Assembly (NCBI GenBank): GCA_009760855.2
Contig: WPIO01000002.1
Span: 7,684,001 to 7,748,000 of the forward strand
DNA length: 64,000 nt
Source: Cristatella mucedo
Taxonomy: Eukaryota > Bryozoa > Phylactolaemata > Cristatellidae
Direction: 5' to 3'
In this document: positions 13,444 to 25,944 of the stretch, piece by piece
Numbering within the stretch: the first letter of the stretch is position 1
Layout of the letters: each line of letters starts with the position of its first letter
The notes under the pieces: model-generated
What the model saw: the letters and a program-made list of their open reading frames with translations, nothing else
Database searches by the model: none
What the model was told of the DNA's origin: nothing
Made by a program: the position numbers and the translations under genes

Positions 13444-14694
13444 CTGCACGGGTAAGAGAAAGACACCGCGGGCACGGCGATTTTCGGGGCGCCGTCATAA
13501 GCACACTTTCCGTATTAATAATGGTAAGAATGGTAATGCACTTGATAAATCATTTGCTGTCGCCTCTACATCATTCTTAGTAAGGGTTGGGCCGAAAAAA
13601 TCCTAATATCGTGGCATTTTAAAATGTTTAAGCGTGCCTTATAGAAAACCAACAGCCGTATTGGATTACGCGGCTTGGATGACGTAGTAAAACTCAAATC
13701 TATTGGTGAGTCGCGAAGCGCCAGCATCAGGAATGCCCTAAATTGCCAACCCTACAATAATACCAAACCTCACCCTGGTTTCGCGAAAATTATTAACTCC
13801 GCCAATGGCCCGTCCTCTGTGAACGGTGGTTGTCAGCAAGGTCGTATCGTTGTGAGTTGGAGAAACCAACCTCTATACTTTCGGATCTACACACGCGAAC
13901 CCTCTGCGCGAGTCCTGTACGAAGTCATGTAGTAGAAGTGGAAGTCACGTAAACGGAAGTCATAGTTGATTCACTAGCGGCTGCTTACTGATAGTAAGAA
14001 AGCCCTCGTCAAGTTATTATGGTAAGCATTTACACGTTCCCTAATTAAGATAGCGCTAAACTGTTTCTCCCTCCTTTCTCTCTTCAAGGTAATGGTGCAA
14101 GAATTTTCTTTTCCGACAACTGTTTTATTGGAATGAATTCCGATTAAAATGAGCTAAGCGCGCCAGATAATATACGTAGCTATTGTGGGCAACAGTGCAA
14201 GAGACAAATAACGGAGAAAGCCAATGAGTGGTTGCGCTTTAGAAACTCAATGCGAACGCAACTCTCGTCAAACGGAGCAACTACAAGAGACCGCCACAGG
14301 AGAAGCCAATGAGCGTCGTCGCGGTTGTGAAGTTCGGATGGTACGCGACTATCGTCAACGTAACCTGGAAAACTCCTGTTTGTTTTCGTCACGACAGCTC
14401 TTTTTTACGCGAACGAAGATTCGTAGCTATGGCCTGATGAACATTGAAGGCCGGTGTTTCTATAGATTTGCTAAAGTAAATAAATATTCCGTTCGTGGAA
14501 ATGACTATTAAATTGGGCTTAGGTTTGCGTTCCGGCTACGAAGTTTCGGGTACGAAAGGTGACACGATCCGCTGGGATCGCTGAAGTAAGAGTCTCAGCT
14601 GCGCACGAGATGGGGGACAGCTTTTGTCCGCCAGCATCGTCCTCCGAAGCGTCCGCACGGCGCCCAATAAATAAGCTGCGCGACGCTCGCTCAC
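13444..14694 (-). other. Intron of CNG gene 1
   Basis: A 1251-bp phase-1 intron with donor GTGAGC and acceptor GTGCAG after a pyrimidine-rich stretch. It contains no recognised gene or repeat. Confidence 0.85.
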
Positions 14695-14906
14695 CGGTTC
14701 GCGCGTGCACGAAAGAGTCCAAGATGTACAGCGCGTCGCTGACGTAATCCAGCGCCATCCAGATGTAGCGATAATCTCGCTGCAGGTCTTGGAACGCCGA
14801 GCGAGCAACTACGATCACCCAGTTGTACAGAACCGGTATCGATATAACGCACAACCACGCGTAGCACGCCGCTCCCATCGGGTCCAGCACCCACCGAGCC
14901 GTCGAA
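14695..14906 (-). CDS. CNG channel gene 1, exon encoding S1-S2
   Basis: A 212-bp exon giving 70 codons plus split codons at both ends. It holds the pre-S1 WVLDP motif, S1 with CVISIPVLYNWVIVVAR, the linker FQDLQRDYRYIW, and S2 with LDYVSDALYILDSFVHARTG. Joining to the next exon restores HARTG-YLHQG without a break, the standard CNG S2-S3 link. The acceptor is TTTCTCGCAG at 14907, leaving one base of the first codon. The N-terminal exon or exons upstream (higher coordinates) were not found. Confidence 0.9.
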
Positions 14907-14934
14907 CTGCGAGAAACGCAAGACGTACGCACGT

Positions 14935-16660
14935 TGGCTCACTTCCTAGGGCGATGGGCGTAGTCGGCGGCGATTTTGGTACTGGGATAGGGAGGGAGTG
15001 GGAATCGACCTTGACGTCGAGGAGCGCGTCACGAGGCTGCTACGGACTTCTATGTGAAGACATTTTCTTGAAGAAAACCTTCTCAAAAATTCCACCATTT
15101 TAACTCGTAATGCAATCTGCCCGTGTCGGCTGTCAGCGTAACTCTCACAATTGAAGGGTCTCGTGCTCTGCACTGAAGACGCACCACCGCCGCCGCCACC
15201 CGCCCTATAAGCCTTTTCCCTAGCTTATCAAAAAAAGACATTCGCATATATTTGAATAAAAATTTGAAAAGAAATTTGAAAGAGAAAAAGAAATTTGAAT
15301 ATTTGAAAAAACACATATTTGAACAGACTGAAGCTTTCATTCTCTCAAGAAGACGTCGAGCGCGTCAAGCGGCCGGATGCGCGGCGGCCAGACGCGTGGC
15401 CGGATGTGCTGCTGCACGGCCGAAGCCTCCCTGACAAGCGAGAAGGGTCTCCGCGGCACGGGCAACCGATGGGAGGGGACGGCTCGAGCTCGTCGCTTGC
15501 ACGACTCTGTCGCGCGAGCGCTCTCGAATGGCCGGCTACGGCGCCAAGGGCAAAGAACGATCTCGCTGCTACGCGATCAGGCTGCCGCGACGCTGCCCTT
15601 GGCACTGTTGCCGATCGCCACCGGCGTCGCTGCAAGCAGACAGCGTTTAGACGCCGGTAGCGCAGCCGACGAGAGCGTGCGTACCAGGGGAGTGGCGTGC
15701 AGTGCCCCTGCTTCTTTCTTGCTGGCCGCTTTTTCGTAGCGGGCACGACGAATAGATTTAGTTTCCTTGTTAAAAAAGGATTTGGTCATTTGAAAAACTC
15801 AAAAATATGAAAATCCCTCAAAAAATGACCGGTGTTAATCGGAAAACCGACAATAACGTTGCCGCCGAAGATGCCTCGCTTTAATAGACATTATCACTTC
15901 GGCTAAAAGAAAATGGCGATCCTGGAGAATGAATTTGAATCTGAGTCTCCGACAAGCCTTCTCTAGACCTGCCATGTACATAATTTATGATCGAAAATTT
16001 AATTTAGCAATTTTATTCAGCCTGTTAGCTCCTCTCTGGGATCGTAGTACCCTCAGCGAAGGGCAGCCGCGCTTTCGGGAGGCGGGGTGGCTTCGAGGGG
16101 CGGGGCTGCAGGCTCGGCAGACGCAGCTGGCCTCATACACTTCCAAATAAGATCCACCACGCCGGAGGAACTGCTTTTCAAGGGCAATAAAGAAAGGAGA
16201 CTCCGATTTTGCGCGTACAGCGGCCGATAACTGGACTTTTCAGTCCCTCTAAAGGTCTATAGCCTACTCTAGGAAAGTCTGAATGCCCACTGCCACCGGA
16301 AGTCTCTTTAAGCAGTGCATTGAAAAAGACTGCTGCACCCCCGATCCCCCTCCCCGATTTGCAGAGCCCGGAGCAGCGCCCCAAAAATTGCCCGCCCGGC
16401 GAGCTTACGCGATCCTGTCTGAGAGTGCGCGGAGTAAGCCGGAAGGTGCGTCGAGCTAAAGGTACGCCGACCATTCTCACGCCAAGACTTGGGTTAAATC
16501 GACGCTGCGAGCGGGAGTGCCCCGATGCGTCCGCTCATCATGTGCGCACCGACGGTTAATTGTGACGACTCGACGCTTGACGACTCGCGAGAGGAGAGCG
16601 CCGGCGTGCCTTCACTCTATGCACATGAGCGCAAGCGCGGACATGGCATCATATCGATGC
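14935..16660. other. No gene seen
   Basis: Intergenic or upstream intron of CNG gene 1. A purine-rich 'tttgaaaagaaatttgaaag' stretch with several TTTGAA(T/A) repeats lies at about 15250-15320. No domain recognised in any frame. Confidence 0.4.
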
Positions 16661-16674
16661 CGATGTCGTATGAT

Positions 16675-17200
16675 AAAACAATAGCAATGTACTTGATAAA
16701 GCACCCTCAAAGAACTCAATATCTGTCTAGGCGCTGAACACTCTCTGCAAAGGAAACACGGTTGAATGGTGAGTAGAAATATCCTGCTTGATAAGCAGCA
16801 TGAATAACATGGTTAGGGGTGACATGCACAGGGTCAGCGTGCAAGTGTGGTTAGTGGCAGCATGCAACAGTGTCAGCACGCATAAGTACATAAAGGACGA
16901 ATCACGGAGACCCACTAAATGCTCCCATATATAGGCACATTTTTAATTTCTTTTAGATTTGGTCAAGACAGGGGATGTTGTGACGGACATCTGGAGTGAT
17001 TTCCAGGCTTTGGGAGCATACGAACTAAAGGCACGGTCTCCAAATGATTTGAGATTTGTACGAGGTATAGGTAAACAGTTAGTTTCCGAAAAGCGGATGA
17101 TACTATGCTTGGCCTGGAGGGCGAGTAGATCTGATAAGTAGGTTGGAGCCAAAAAATGAAGGGACCTAAACTAAAAGTGAGGGACAAAACCTTGAATTCA
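16675..17200 (-). mobile_element. L2-A LINE copy, damaged
   Basis: Tail, UTR and C-terminal coding remnant: 17152-16943 minus reads MAPTYLSDLL, then SFGDRAFSSYAPKAW. Frameshifts separate it from neighbouring homology, and the AAT tail is degraded. Confidence 0.8.
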
Positions 17201-17436
17201 ATCTTCTCGCGAGGTCACGCCGTTCCCGCGCCACCGCCTGTAGCCAATGCGGAGCGCGTGACTATCGTCACGAGCGCTCAGAGCTTCGAGCGCTCAGAGC
17301 GTCGAGAGATTACAAGATAATTTAATGTTGGCCAAGCGACTACTTTGCGATCGTGCAGGTGATGGTGTCTGCTCTACGAGTAAGGTGGCTGTTGTTAGTT
17401 TGCGTTACGTGCTCAACGATGATCCCCGTTTCATGA

Positions 17437-18600
17437 AGATATGCAAGGGTCACCTGTGGAGTTCCTCAAGGGTCTGTACTCGGTCCCTTGCTGTTCTCCA
17501 TGTATACACAACCTCTGGGAAAAGTGATTAAGGCCCATGGAATAGGATATCACTTCTATGCTGACGATACTCAGCTGTATTTGTCATTTAGACCGTCGGA
17601 ATCTGCTGCAGCAACTGAGAAACTGAATGCTTGCCTTGCCGATATTCGATCCTGGATGTCGGAAAACTTCCTGAATTTAAATGACGATAAAACCGAACTG
17701 CTGCTCATAGGATACCTTAAGCGTGTGGCTGGATTAAAAGGCTTTGCTGTTCTAATAGGTGATGCTATTGTGCGACCTTCACCACGTTCTCGTAATCTAG
17801 GTGTCGAGTTCGACAGCTGCCTCAATTTCAAAAGCTTCATTCAGAAGACTGTCTCTACAGCTAGCCATCACATCCTATCCCTATCCAAGATTAGAAGCTG
17901 TCTCAAACAGTGGCTTGTAAAAAGTTTAACTAGCTCTTTAGTTCTGTCTCGGCTTGATTATTGTAATTCCCTTTTGGCTGGGCTGCCAAAGAAAGCTATT
18001 ATGCCACTACAGCGGACTATGAATATGGCTGCAAGGCTGGTCTTCAAGTCCCAGCGGTTTGAGCACGTGTCACCTTTGCTGAAAGAGCTAGGATGGTTGC
18101 CGGTTGAGCAAAGGATACAGAGCAAAGTTCTTACGCTGACCCACAAGGCCCGCCACGGCTTGGCTCCTTCGTACCTAGCTGAACTGCTGCATCAGTTTCA
18201 GCCTGTTCTCGCCCTCAGGTCCTGTGTGGACAATAAATTAGCTGTCCCATTCCTCCGCTTAAAGACCGTTGGCGACAGAAGCTTTAGCTCTGCAGGTCCT
18301 TGACTGTGGAACTCGCTTCCACAATTCTTACGCAACGACAACTACTCTCCAACTGCCGACTATGACACATCTTTTTCAGCGGTCCTGAGCTGCTACTACT
18401 ATGCTACTCACTACCTCAACTGCTCTCCTGACTCTGCTATGCTTCCCACTTTCTATTTGTTGCGTGAGACAAAGTCTGTTGGCTACCGAATGCGTACCGA
18501 AAGCCGTTTAGGCTGTGAGTGCGCTATACAAAACTCTCCTGCGTAACACCCACATGGTCTTTATGATTTTGCGGAGTTACTGACGGAGATACATTATAAT
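17437..18600 (+). mobile_element. LINE family L2-B: reverse-transcriptase remnant
   Basis: A second L2/CR1-group family. The frame opens after a TGA near 17434 and reads through [13 protein letters not shown] (RT motif 4 region), then the catalytic [37 protein letters not shown] and [14 protein letters not shown] at about 18301 interrupts the frame just before the expected LWNSLP, which follows in the same frame. The endonuclease and N-terminal RT are absent. The 3' UTR ends with a '.gcgctatacaaaa' motif similar to L2 tails. It is a 5'-truncated, inactive copy. Confidence 0.9.
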
Positions 18601-18604
18601 GCAC

Positions 18605-20640
18605 TGACCTGTCTAAGTGTGTGCCATGCCGATGCTCAACGATGACGGAGAGGATCGAACGATCTATCTCGCGACTTCCAAGATCCCACGACTCGTCTTC
18701 GCGTTCATGTCTACTCGTGGAAGCGCCTTTTTCTGCGCCTCGTCCTATCTACCTGGCTTCTTCTGCGACGATTCCGTTGACGTTTCAACCTGGTAAATGC
18801 ACAATCACGTGATCTTCGTGCGCGTAAATGTCTCTAGTCGGTCAACGTCCTGCTTGCGGCTACGACTTTGATATGGTAGCTGAATTGGCATTTCGTAAAA
18901 GCGAATCTATCTTAATTCCTGCTCCGATTTTCAGTAACTTAACTGCTAACCGCGCTTCGAAAGTCTACCGTACGGCTCTTAATAGCCAGCTTCGAGAGCT
19001 TCGCTGGACGCTGCCTATCGTTTCCTTTCGAACCGTCTAAATGAATTGAAGTTAGACAAGATTGGATTGCCGAGACTAGGCCTGAAATTAGCCTTATAAG
19101 TCGCACTCGCTCGTGCAACGGTTCATGTAAGTCTCCACCTTTGTCTAGTGTGCACACTAGTGGCGTTCTAGTTGCGTGATCGTTTCGCGTATCTGCTGAG
19201 ACGGAGCTGAAGCCACTGAAGAAGACGAAGCCGCAGGTCTTCATCTGCCTTTAGCACCAGTGAAGTGCTGACGACTCAAATGTCTGACACACGGGGAACT
19301 CTGGAGATACACTTGGAGCCCGGCTCGCTGGAATGCGAGCGACAGAATCGAACGAAACTCTCCGCGAAGCCCTCACCACGCGCGCGTGCGAGCGATGGTG
19401 AAAAAGTCGTCTCGCAAGGAAGGCGTGCTTCGAAATCTTTGACCGCAAGCTGCCGGAGAGCAGAATACTAGCCCGCCAGCCTCGCGGGCGCCTAAAATCC
19501 GAGGTTAAGGAGGATGCCTCGGTAAGGTTGCCGTTGACTGCTTCGAAGCGCGCGCCATAGCGCTCTGCCGACTGGTTGCCGCGGAAACTTGCGGCGGCGG
19601 CCCACGCTAAAGCCTCGCCGGCGACCTCACTATCGAAATCGCTAGCCGCGCGCGTTTCCTTACGCGATAGGTCGTCCAGAGATAGAGAAGAAGAATAGCG
19701 CCGCGCGCCCGATTCTCCAGCTAGCGTTGGCCAGCTGTACGTCTTTGGGCGTCGCTCTTTCGCCGGCGGCGACCTGGGGTAGGGCATACCAGCTAAATAC
19801 GCCGTCGTTTGTTTATCAAGCCATCACACTTCCGGCTACGCGCATAACGCCCGCAACAGGACGAGAGGGAAGCGAGCTGACGCAGTGCCAAACGACGACG
19901 TAACGGCGCCGAATTAGACGCTACGGGCACTGTGCTCATAGCCGAAAGTACGCTCAATCTATAAATAGACGAGGCCATATTAGTTGGGCATACTACAGAT
20001 CTGGCATACGGCAGATCTGCAAGCGGCGAACTGCCAGCGGCGGATTACTTTGGCGGTCCGGCCACGCCTTGAGCGGCTCGAGGCTCCTGACGAGCACCGT
20101 TCGGATGGTAGCTGGCTGCGGCAGGTGCTTGATTCATTTCCGGATGGATCCTTGGTCTTCGCCACCAAGCAGCGAAAGCCTGCCGGAAGAAAACGGCACG
20201 AATCTTTAAAAAATTTCTACTAGCGAGTATTTGAACTACGACCGATGCAGGCATACCAAGATACTGCATATTTTACTAGCCGATGCGTGGGAGAAACCAT
20301 GCAATGACGCTGCTCGCTGGTTAAACCGGAACATCACTTGTCACTCCTTAGGGGCCGAGGTTACGGACTCAAAAAGAAATGAACGTGGAATTGGAAAATG
20401 TATTTTGAGCTCGGCTACCTTGGTCGCCGCAACTTGATAAAATAGGATTGCAGAATGCTCTACTCCATACGCATCAGACGCGTACATTGCCGAGAACCAA
20501 CTGTCAGCAATTGTCAATGATTATCAGGACGAAGGCAACTAATCCGTGTATTTTCATTCTTCACCTATCATCACTTTTCCAACTAGCGAAGGTTTGAATC
20601 TTCTAAAATCGCGAAAATTATTGAGGACTCGTGCATGAGT
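18605..20640. other. No gene seen
   Basis: Contains one long minus-strand frame (19787-19251, 178 codons) rich in Ser, Arg and Ala, with no recognisable domain. I do not call it a gene. Confidence 0.4.
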
Positions 20641-20894
20641 TCTCTACTACCCCCTTCCTCTCTTTTTGCCTCTCTTTCTTTTTGTCGTCCTCATTATTTC
20701 ATGTCTTGCTCTCTTTCACTCCCCCTCACGCTGAATCTCAGACAGTGTGCTAACAGATTTCTCTAATTAATGAGTTGAGAGAGAAGAACAAGATCTGACC
20801 ATTGAAAAGGCTTCACTGAGTTTAGCTTCTCGAAAGTTTTATAATCTATTCAATACTCAGTTGTGACGGAGAGAGATTTTCGTGACTCTCGCTC

Positions 20895-21240
20895 AATATC
20901 TTTCCCTCTCTCTCTCTCTCGATATCTCACTCGCTCTCTTTCCCGCTCAATCTAGTTCTCTCTTACTCGTAATCACATTATCGTTATCTACCAGTCTTTC
21001 TTTGTTTCTCTCTTTGCCTCTCCGTCTCTCCGTCTCTCCGTCTCTCCGTCTCTCCGTCTCTCCGTCTCTCCGTCTCTCCGTCTCTCCATCTCTCCATCTC
21101 TCCGTCTCTCCGTCTCTCCGTCTCAGCGTCTCTCCGTCTCTCCGTCTCTCCGTCTCCCCGTCTCTCCGTTTCTCCGTCTCTCCGTCTCTCTCACAGTCTC
21201 TCAGTCTCTCTGTCGCTCTCTCTCTCTCTTTCTGTCGCTC
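20895..21240. repeat. CT-rich array with an 8-bp CCGTCTCT minisatellite
   Basis: A CT-rich tract whose core, about 21015-21195, is a run of CCGTCTCT units with scattered CCATCTCT, CAGCGTCT and CCCCGTCT variants, ending in plain (CT)n. Confidence 0.93.
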
Positions 21241-21309
21241 TCGCTGTTTGCTGGCTTCTTTTATACCACCAAAGTCTGCGTGAGACTAATCATTCGACCA
21301 TACTACTTT

Positions 21310-21392
21310 TGCAGAAAATATAAAGTGCCTTGACAGAGATTGAGTTCTCTGAGGGTGCTATAGCAAATTATTATTATTATCATCATCATTAG
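21310..21392 (+). mobile_element. L2-A 3' tail fragment, plus strand
   Basis: Only the terminal hairpin region remains: 'taaagtgccttgacagagat', 'tgagttctctgagggtgcta' and an ATT/ATC-repeat tail. Confidence 0.78.
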
Positions 21393-21394
21393 GA

Positions 21395-22427
21395 CAAGTG
21401 ACAAGCACATTTTGTGACCAACGCTTGACAAAAAGAAAAGACTTATTGGGGGCTCTATAGAAAACCTACACGACAATATTTTTACGTGAAACTCTAACTG
21501 TGAGGCTAAGTGACGCTAAGAAGATTAGGAAAAGTATGCTCGCCGACACGGAAATCGACTGCTATCTGAAACTCTACGCTTAGCTCCTACAGCATTTTGG
21601 CAGAGCAGGGCACTACGCGCCTTAGGCTCGACAACCAAAAACTGCACAGCTATCCAAAGAATAAGTAGTCATTTCTATTTTCTGCGAGCCTGAAGCAGCA
21701 CGCGAAGGTGAAGGCCACCCGACAGGCACCCGCACACCGGCATAAAACGACGTTTCTCCTTAGCAACTCCATAAAACAGTCCGCCGGCTGACGGACGTCT
21801 TAGTATCGATCACAGTAGCGCAGAGAACATCAAGCAAGCTGGTGAATAGAATGCATCTGCACCTGTTATCAGCAACATTCGCAATCCGCTAGCAAGCCAC
21901 GTTCACCAATCTACCGTGCTTCTACAGGTAGTCAGTTTCCACTATGTATTTACATTGTCTCAGATCTGAGTTAACCCAAATAACTTAGTTAGATGCAGTG
22001 CAAGTTTTTTTTACATTAGTTTACGCAAACTTTCTGCTCGTATCTGTATAAGGTCACGGTCCAGAGAAATCTGGCTCAGCAAGACAAAGGTGTCCGCACT
22101 GTGCTGCTGCTCCTGCTGCTGCTCCTGTTGCGCTTGTACGTCCGAGTGCCGCGCTCACGCCAAATGTAGCGCCACGCTTGCTGTCACGCGTGGCGCTCCA
22201 AGACGCAGTCGCAGCTCGTTCTGCATCGACTCCAGCTTTCAGTTGGCTCATGTCAAGATGGACTCGGTCACGAATGTCGCTCCATAGTGCACTCTGACGC
22301 CGCTGACATTCAACCGCAATATATGTATATACGGCGTCCGTAATAATTCGTTGCAAACAGTTACCAGATCTTCTCCCATACCACACAACGCTGCAGCTAG
22401 CTCTAAGATGGCAGCTTTTACGTGCAA
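21395..22427. other. No gene seen
   Basis: No domain or known repeat, apart from a short (CTG/CTC)n run at about 22101-22132. Confidence 0.4.
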
Positions 22428-22646
<219 letters not shown>

Positions 22647-23636
22647 TTAACGCCGCTTTCGGCGAATGCTTTTCGCTTCTCGGCTTCGCTTCCGCTGAAT
22701 CGCTCAGTCTGGCTGCTTCCCGCATTGATTAGCTCACCACCGCTCAAGCGCTGGCGCCGCCGCTCAAGCAGCGGCCTCTTCTGACTACTGAGCGCGCGCT
22801 CCGGAGCCTCGAGTGCGGGACGCAGGGACGGTGGGGGGGGGGGTTAAGAAAAAGCGATACAAACGCCGACACGATGGCGCGCTCGGACGCATCGTGCCGC
22901 GGGATGCGGGCACGCCGGTAGCCTGCCTGGGTGGTCCTATAAAGCGTCCGCAATTCTGCTCGGTTTACCTTGTTCGAGCGAGTTTTCTTTAGCTCGCGGT
23001 AAGAACCAACGACCGGGAGAACCTGCAAGAAACTAGGATTCGCCGCCGCCGCCGCCGCCGTAGCCGCCGGCTTCGCTTTCTCCATTCGCCTTCGACGCGG
23101 GTGGTGGCGCCGCTCCGGCCGCAGCCTGCGCGTGGCGCCCGCTGAACTGGCAGACGACGAAGTGGCAGCCCTAACTTCCGGCGAGGAGACTCGAGTGTAG
23201 GGATGCGCGCGTCTCTCGGCGACTGAGACTCGCGATCGATGGCGGCAGGCAGGCGCGGGCGTGGCGCAACGTCGGCGGCTGGCTGCACGCGCGTGCTCGG
23301 TGTAGCGCGAAGGCTAGCGGCGATTAGCGTCGTCGCTCAGCTAATTTCACTGTAGAATAACTTCTCCATTTAAATCGAAATCTGCTGCCCGCACACCGGA
23401 CAATCAGTGCCATCGATTGCTGGGGCTAGACTGCTGCTAATTAGAGGGCATCGCGACTAGTGATACGAAGGGCGTGGAGGACAGGAGTCGCGCCCTACGC
23501 GCAAACGAGCCGCTTCCATTTCCTGCCCACCGTCCAGTCGAGCTTTTGCTGCGGAAATGACAAGGTGGTAGTTTTTCGATTTATAATAGAAGCGTAGAAT
23601 ACTGTTCTGACACAGGTGTCCGTCAACCAAAAATAG
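22647..23636. other. GC-rich DNA, no confirmed gene
   Basis: The minus-strand frame 23085-22744 starts at an ATG followed by a polyalanine tract. It could be a leader exon of CNG gene 1, but nothing links it to that gene, so it is not called. Confidence 0.3.
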
Positions 23637-23785
23637 AGTTAATTTACATAGCGCTCTAAGAGAACTTCATCTCTATCCAAGTGCTTTGCATATGCCGCAG
23701 GGCTCGAGCCCGCGACCTCGGTCGTTAAAAGGCGAGCATATTAGTCACTGGACCAAACTAGGGCTGCAGCCAGTGCACGGTCGCT
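23637..23785 (-). mobile_element. SINE-1 copy (tRNA-derived, L2-type tail)
   Basis: On the minus strand: a tRNA-like head ending in a B-box-like 'cgcgggctcgagccctgcgg', then 'catatgc' and the L2-like tail 'aagcacttggatagagatga...gagcgctatgtaaat'. Same order as the copies at 59701 and 63669. Confidence 0.85.
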
Positions 23786-23941
23786 AAAGAACTAGCACGA
23801 CGGTCCACCACAGCGCCGTAGGCTTTCATGTACACGCTTTAGAGGGAAGCACCGGCACAATTGTTGATCCTTACATCGCCACCGTGGTATGCAAGATTAA
23901 AAAGAAAAACACCAATTGATCGATACATTGAGACATTCGTG

Positions 23942-23942
<1 letters not shown>

Positions 23943-24020
<78 letters not shown>

Positions 24021-24050
24021 ATATATATATATATACACATATATATATAT

Positions 24051-24103
<53 letters not shown>
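23943..24103. repeat. Compound microsatellite (CA)n-(TATC)n-(TA)n
   Basis: CA repeats at 23946-23985, then ATCT repeats to about 24019, then TA repeats with two CACA interruptions to 24103. Confidence 0.97.
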
Positions 24104-24105
<2 letters not shown>

Positions 24106-24139
24106 GGAAATAGGCACACGTGGCCAATGCAAGAATGAG

Positions 24140-24756
24140 TTTTTCTAAAACCAAGGACTAATATGCTCCAAGGCCATCGACTTAGGACTTTGGGAGCATA
24201 GTAACTGAAGCCATGGTCTCCCACGGATTCGAAGTTCGTCAGGGGCGAAACCAAACGACCAGAGTCCGAAAAACTGGTTTCGTGACGAAGGCCTGAATTA
24301 TTAGTACGAATTAATTCAGATAGGCATGCCGGAACAATGAAACTAGAGGATCTTAAGCTGAGTGACTGATCTTAAATTCGATACGGCGCTTTTTTCGGTG
24401 AGCCAGTGCAGCTAGGTGCGGAGTGGTGTAACGGGGCAGTTGCGACTTTTACTGCAGACAAGCCAATTTACACAGAGTCTCACCAACTGTAATTGACGTA
24501 TTGCACTGGCCTGCAAGTAGTAAATTATAAACGTCCAGTAGGGATGTCACTAATCTATGGACCAGCTTGGCTGTGGTTTTCTTATCTAAGCAAGCTCGGA
24601 TTGATGCTGTGTCACGCAGATCAAAGAAGGCAGACTTGATTGTAGGGCCGACGTGGTCATCGCAGTAAAAAGTCTGTCTGGAAGATGACAACCATAATGC
24701 ATGCAGAGGCTACAGAATATATTCTGGCCGAGCCAATTTTGAGAGGGTTAGGTTTC
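24140..24756 (-). mobile_element. L2-A LINE copy, heavily degraded
   Basis: Minus-strand pieces resemble L2-A coding sequence: SFFDLRDTASI-like, ACLDKKTTAKLVH and the GDHGFSYYAPK region. Many frameshifts. It ends at an inverted duplication at 24757-24794. Confidence 0.72.
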
Positions 24757-24794
24757 TAATTTCTGAGTGACTCATAAGAGTCACTCAGAAATTA
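24757..24794. repeat. Perfect 38-nt fold-back
   Basis: Two 17-bp perfect arms (left arm TAATTTCTGAGTGACTC) around an ATAA loop. The left arm is part of the L2-A remnant and the right arm is its inverted copy. Confidence 0.95.
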
Positions 24795-25019
24795 AGTGGC
24801 TCATAAGTTGCTCATAAGAGTCGGAAGCATCAGCATCAAGTGACCTACATCTGGTAATCGCGAGCGACTCCTCAGCTAGAGGGCAGAGCATGGCAGAAAT
24901 TACGGACTCATAATCTCCTGTTATGTGGTCAAATATCAATAGACTGAACTACCGAGGATATGTGTTTTTGTCCCCTCGCCATCGCTATATTTAGCTCCCA
25001 CTGACGTACACTGCGACGA

Positions 25020-25235
25020 AGGAGGGCACTAATCTATATTGAAGGCGCTATAAAAATGCATTATTATTAGTATATAATTTCATATGTGTTGCGCCCTAAA
25101 AGAAAACTGAATCTCTATCCACGAGCTTCACATATGCCGCAGGGCTAGAGCCCACGACCTCGGTCATCATAGGCGTGCTGCACGTTGACAACGGTCATCA
25201 AAGGCGGACACCTTAATCCTGGGCCAAACCAGGGC
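25020..25235 (-). mobile_element. SINE-1 copy beside an L2 tail fragment
   Basis: 25035-25070 carries 'aaggcgctataaaaatgcattattatt' in plus orientation, the end of an L2- or SINE-type tail. 25080-25235 is an inverted SINE-1: 'gcgccctaaaagaaaactga', the 'gcatatgcc' equivalent 'catatgccgc', 'gggctagagcccacgacc', then the A-box region 'gggccaaaccagggcggc'. Confidence 0.75.
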
Positions 25236-25239
25236 GGCA

Positions 25240-25944
25240 ATGACGCAACACGAATCCACGCAGTGCCCACGAGAAATTGAGGATCAAGGACTGTGCCATG
25301 CTGTAGTTTTTACGAAATGAGGCCGCCACTAATAGAATCTTAATAATAACTAAAAGTATTTGTTTAAAGAGCCAATGACTGATGCATGTAAACACGACAC
25401 CGTAGTCAATTAATCGGTCACAGGTGCAACTTATACCAAACAAGCGATTCACTGCCAAGCGCTTGTTTATTGGAACTAACTGGAACTTTAAATAAACGAC
25501 GATGTGCTCTGACGTTTTCAGAAGCATAAAGAGGGCATTTAACCAGTTGAGACCAAGAGAATACACAGGAAAAAAAGAAGGAAAAATGGAAAAGTTTAAG
25601 AAAATTCAAGATGCACTTACAGATGAGCCGCTGGAAAGAACAAAAGTCTGGATCCAAAAATGACCCCAGACCGAGATGTGTCGGCTTCGTGAACGAGCTC
25701 GAGATCACCTGACCACCATCCTCCTTTATTCGCTTAGCAGCGTGAGCATTCTCGCTCGAGAGGACCGTAGGCGTCCATCGCAGCGCTGGCGCGCGCCTGC
25801 GGTCCGCGACGTCGCCGCCTCCAATCGGACGCAGCGCAATGCCGTCTTGCGATCTCAGCCGCGCCAGCTCTCAGCGCGAGCGAACGCGCGGGCTCAACAT
25901 CTGACCGCGCGAAGCAGCGCGCGCCCGCCGCGGGCTCGGCGGCG
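25240..25944. other. 3' flank of CNG gene 2
   Basis: No other gene. The CNG gene 2 3' UTR presumably lies at its right end. Confidence 0.4.

Noticed and set aside
12123-13475. 450-codon Arg/Ala-rich frame and the plus-strand antisense frame over CNG gene 1
   Set aside because: Shadows of the GC-rich CNG coding frame; the same artefact occurs over CNG genes 2 and 3.
15345-15746. Overlapping basic frames on both strands
   Set aside because: Arg-rich composition from GC-rich DNA; no recognisable protein.
19251-19787. 178-codon minus-strand frame
   Set aside because: No domain, no splice or promoter support, composition like surrounding non-coding DNA.
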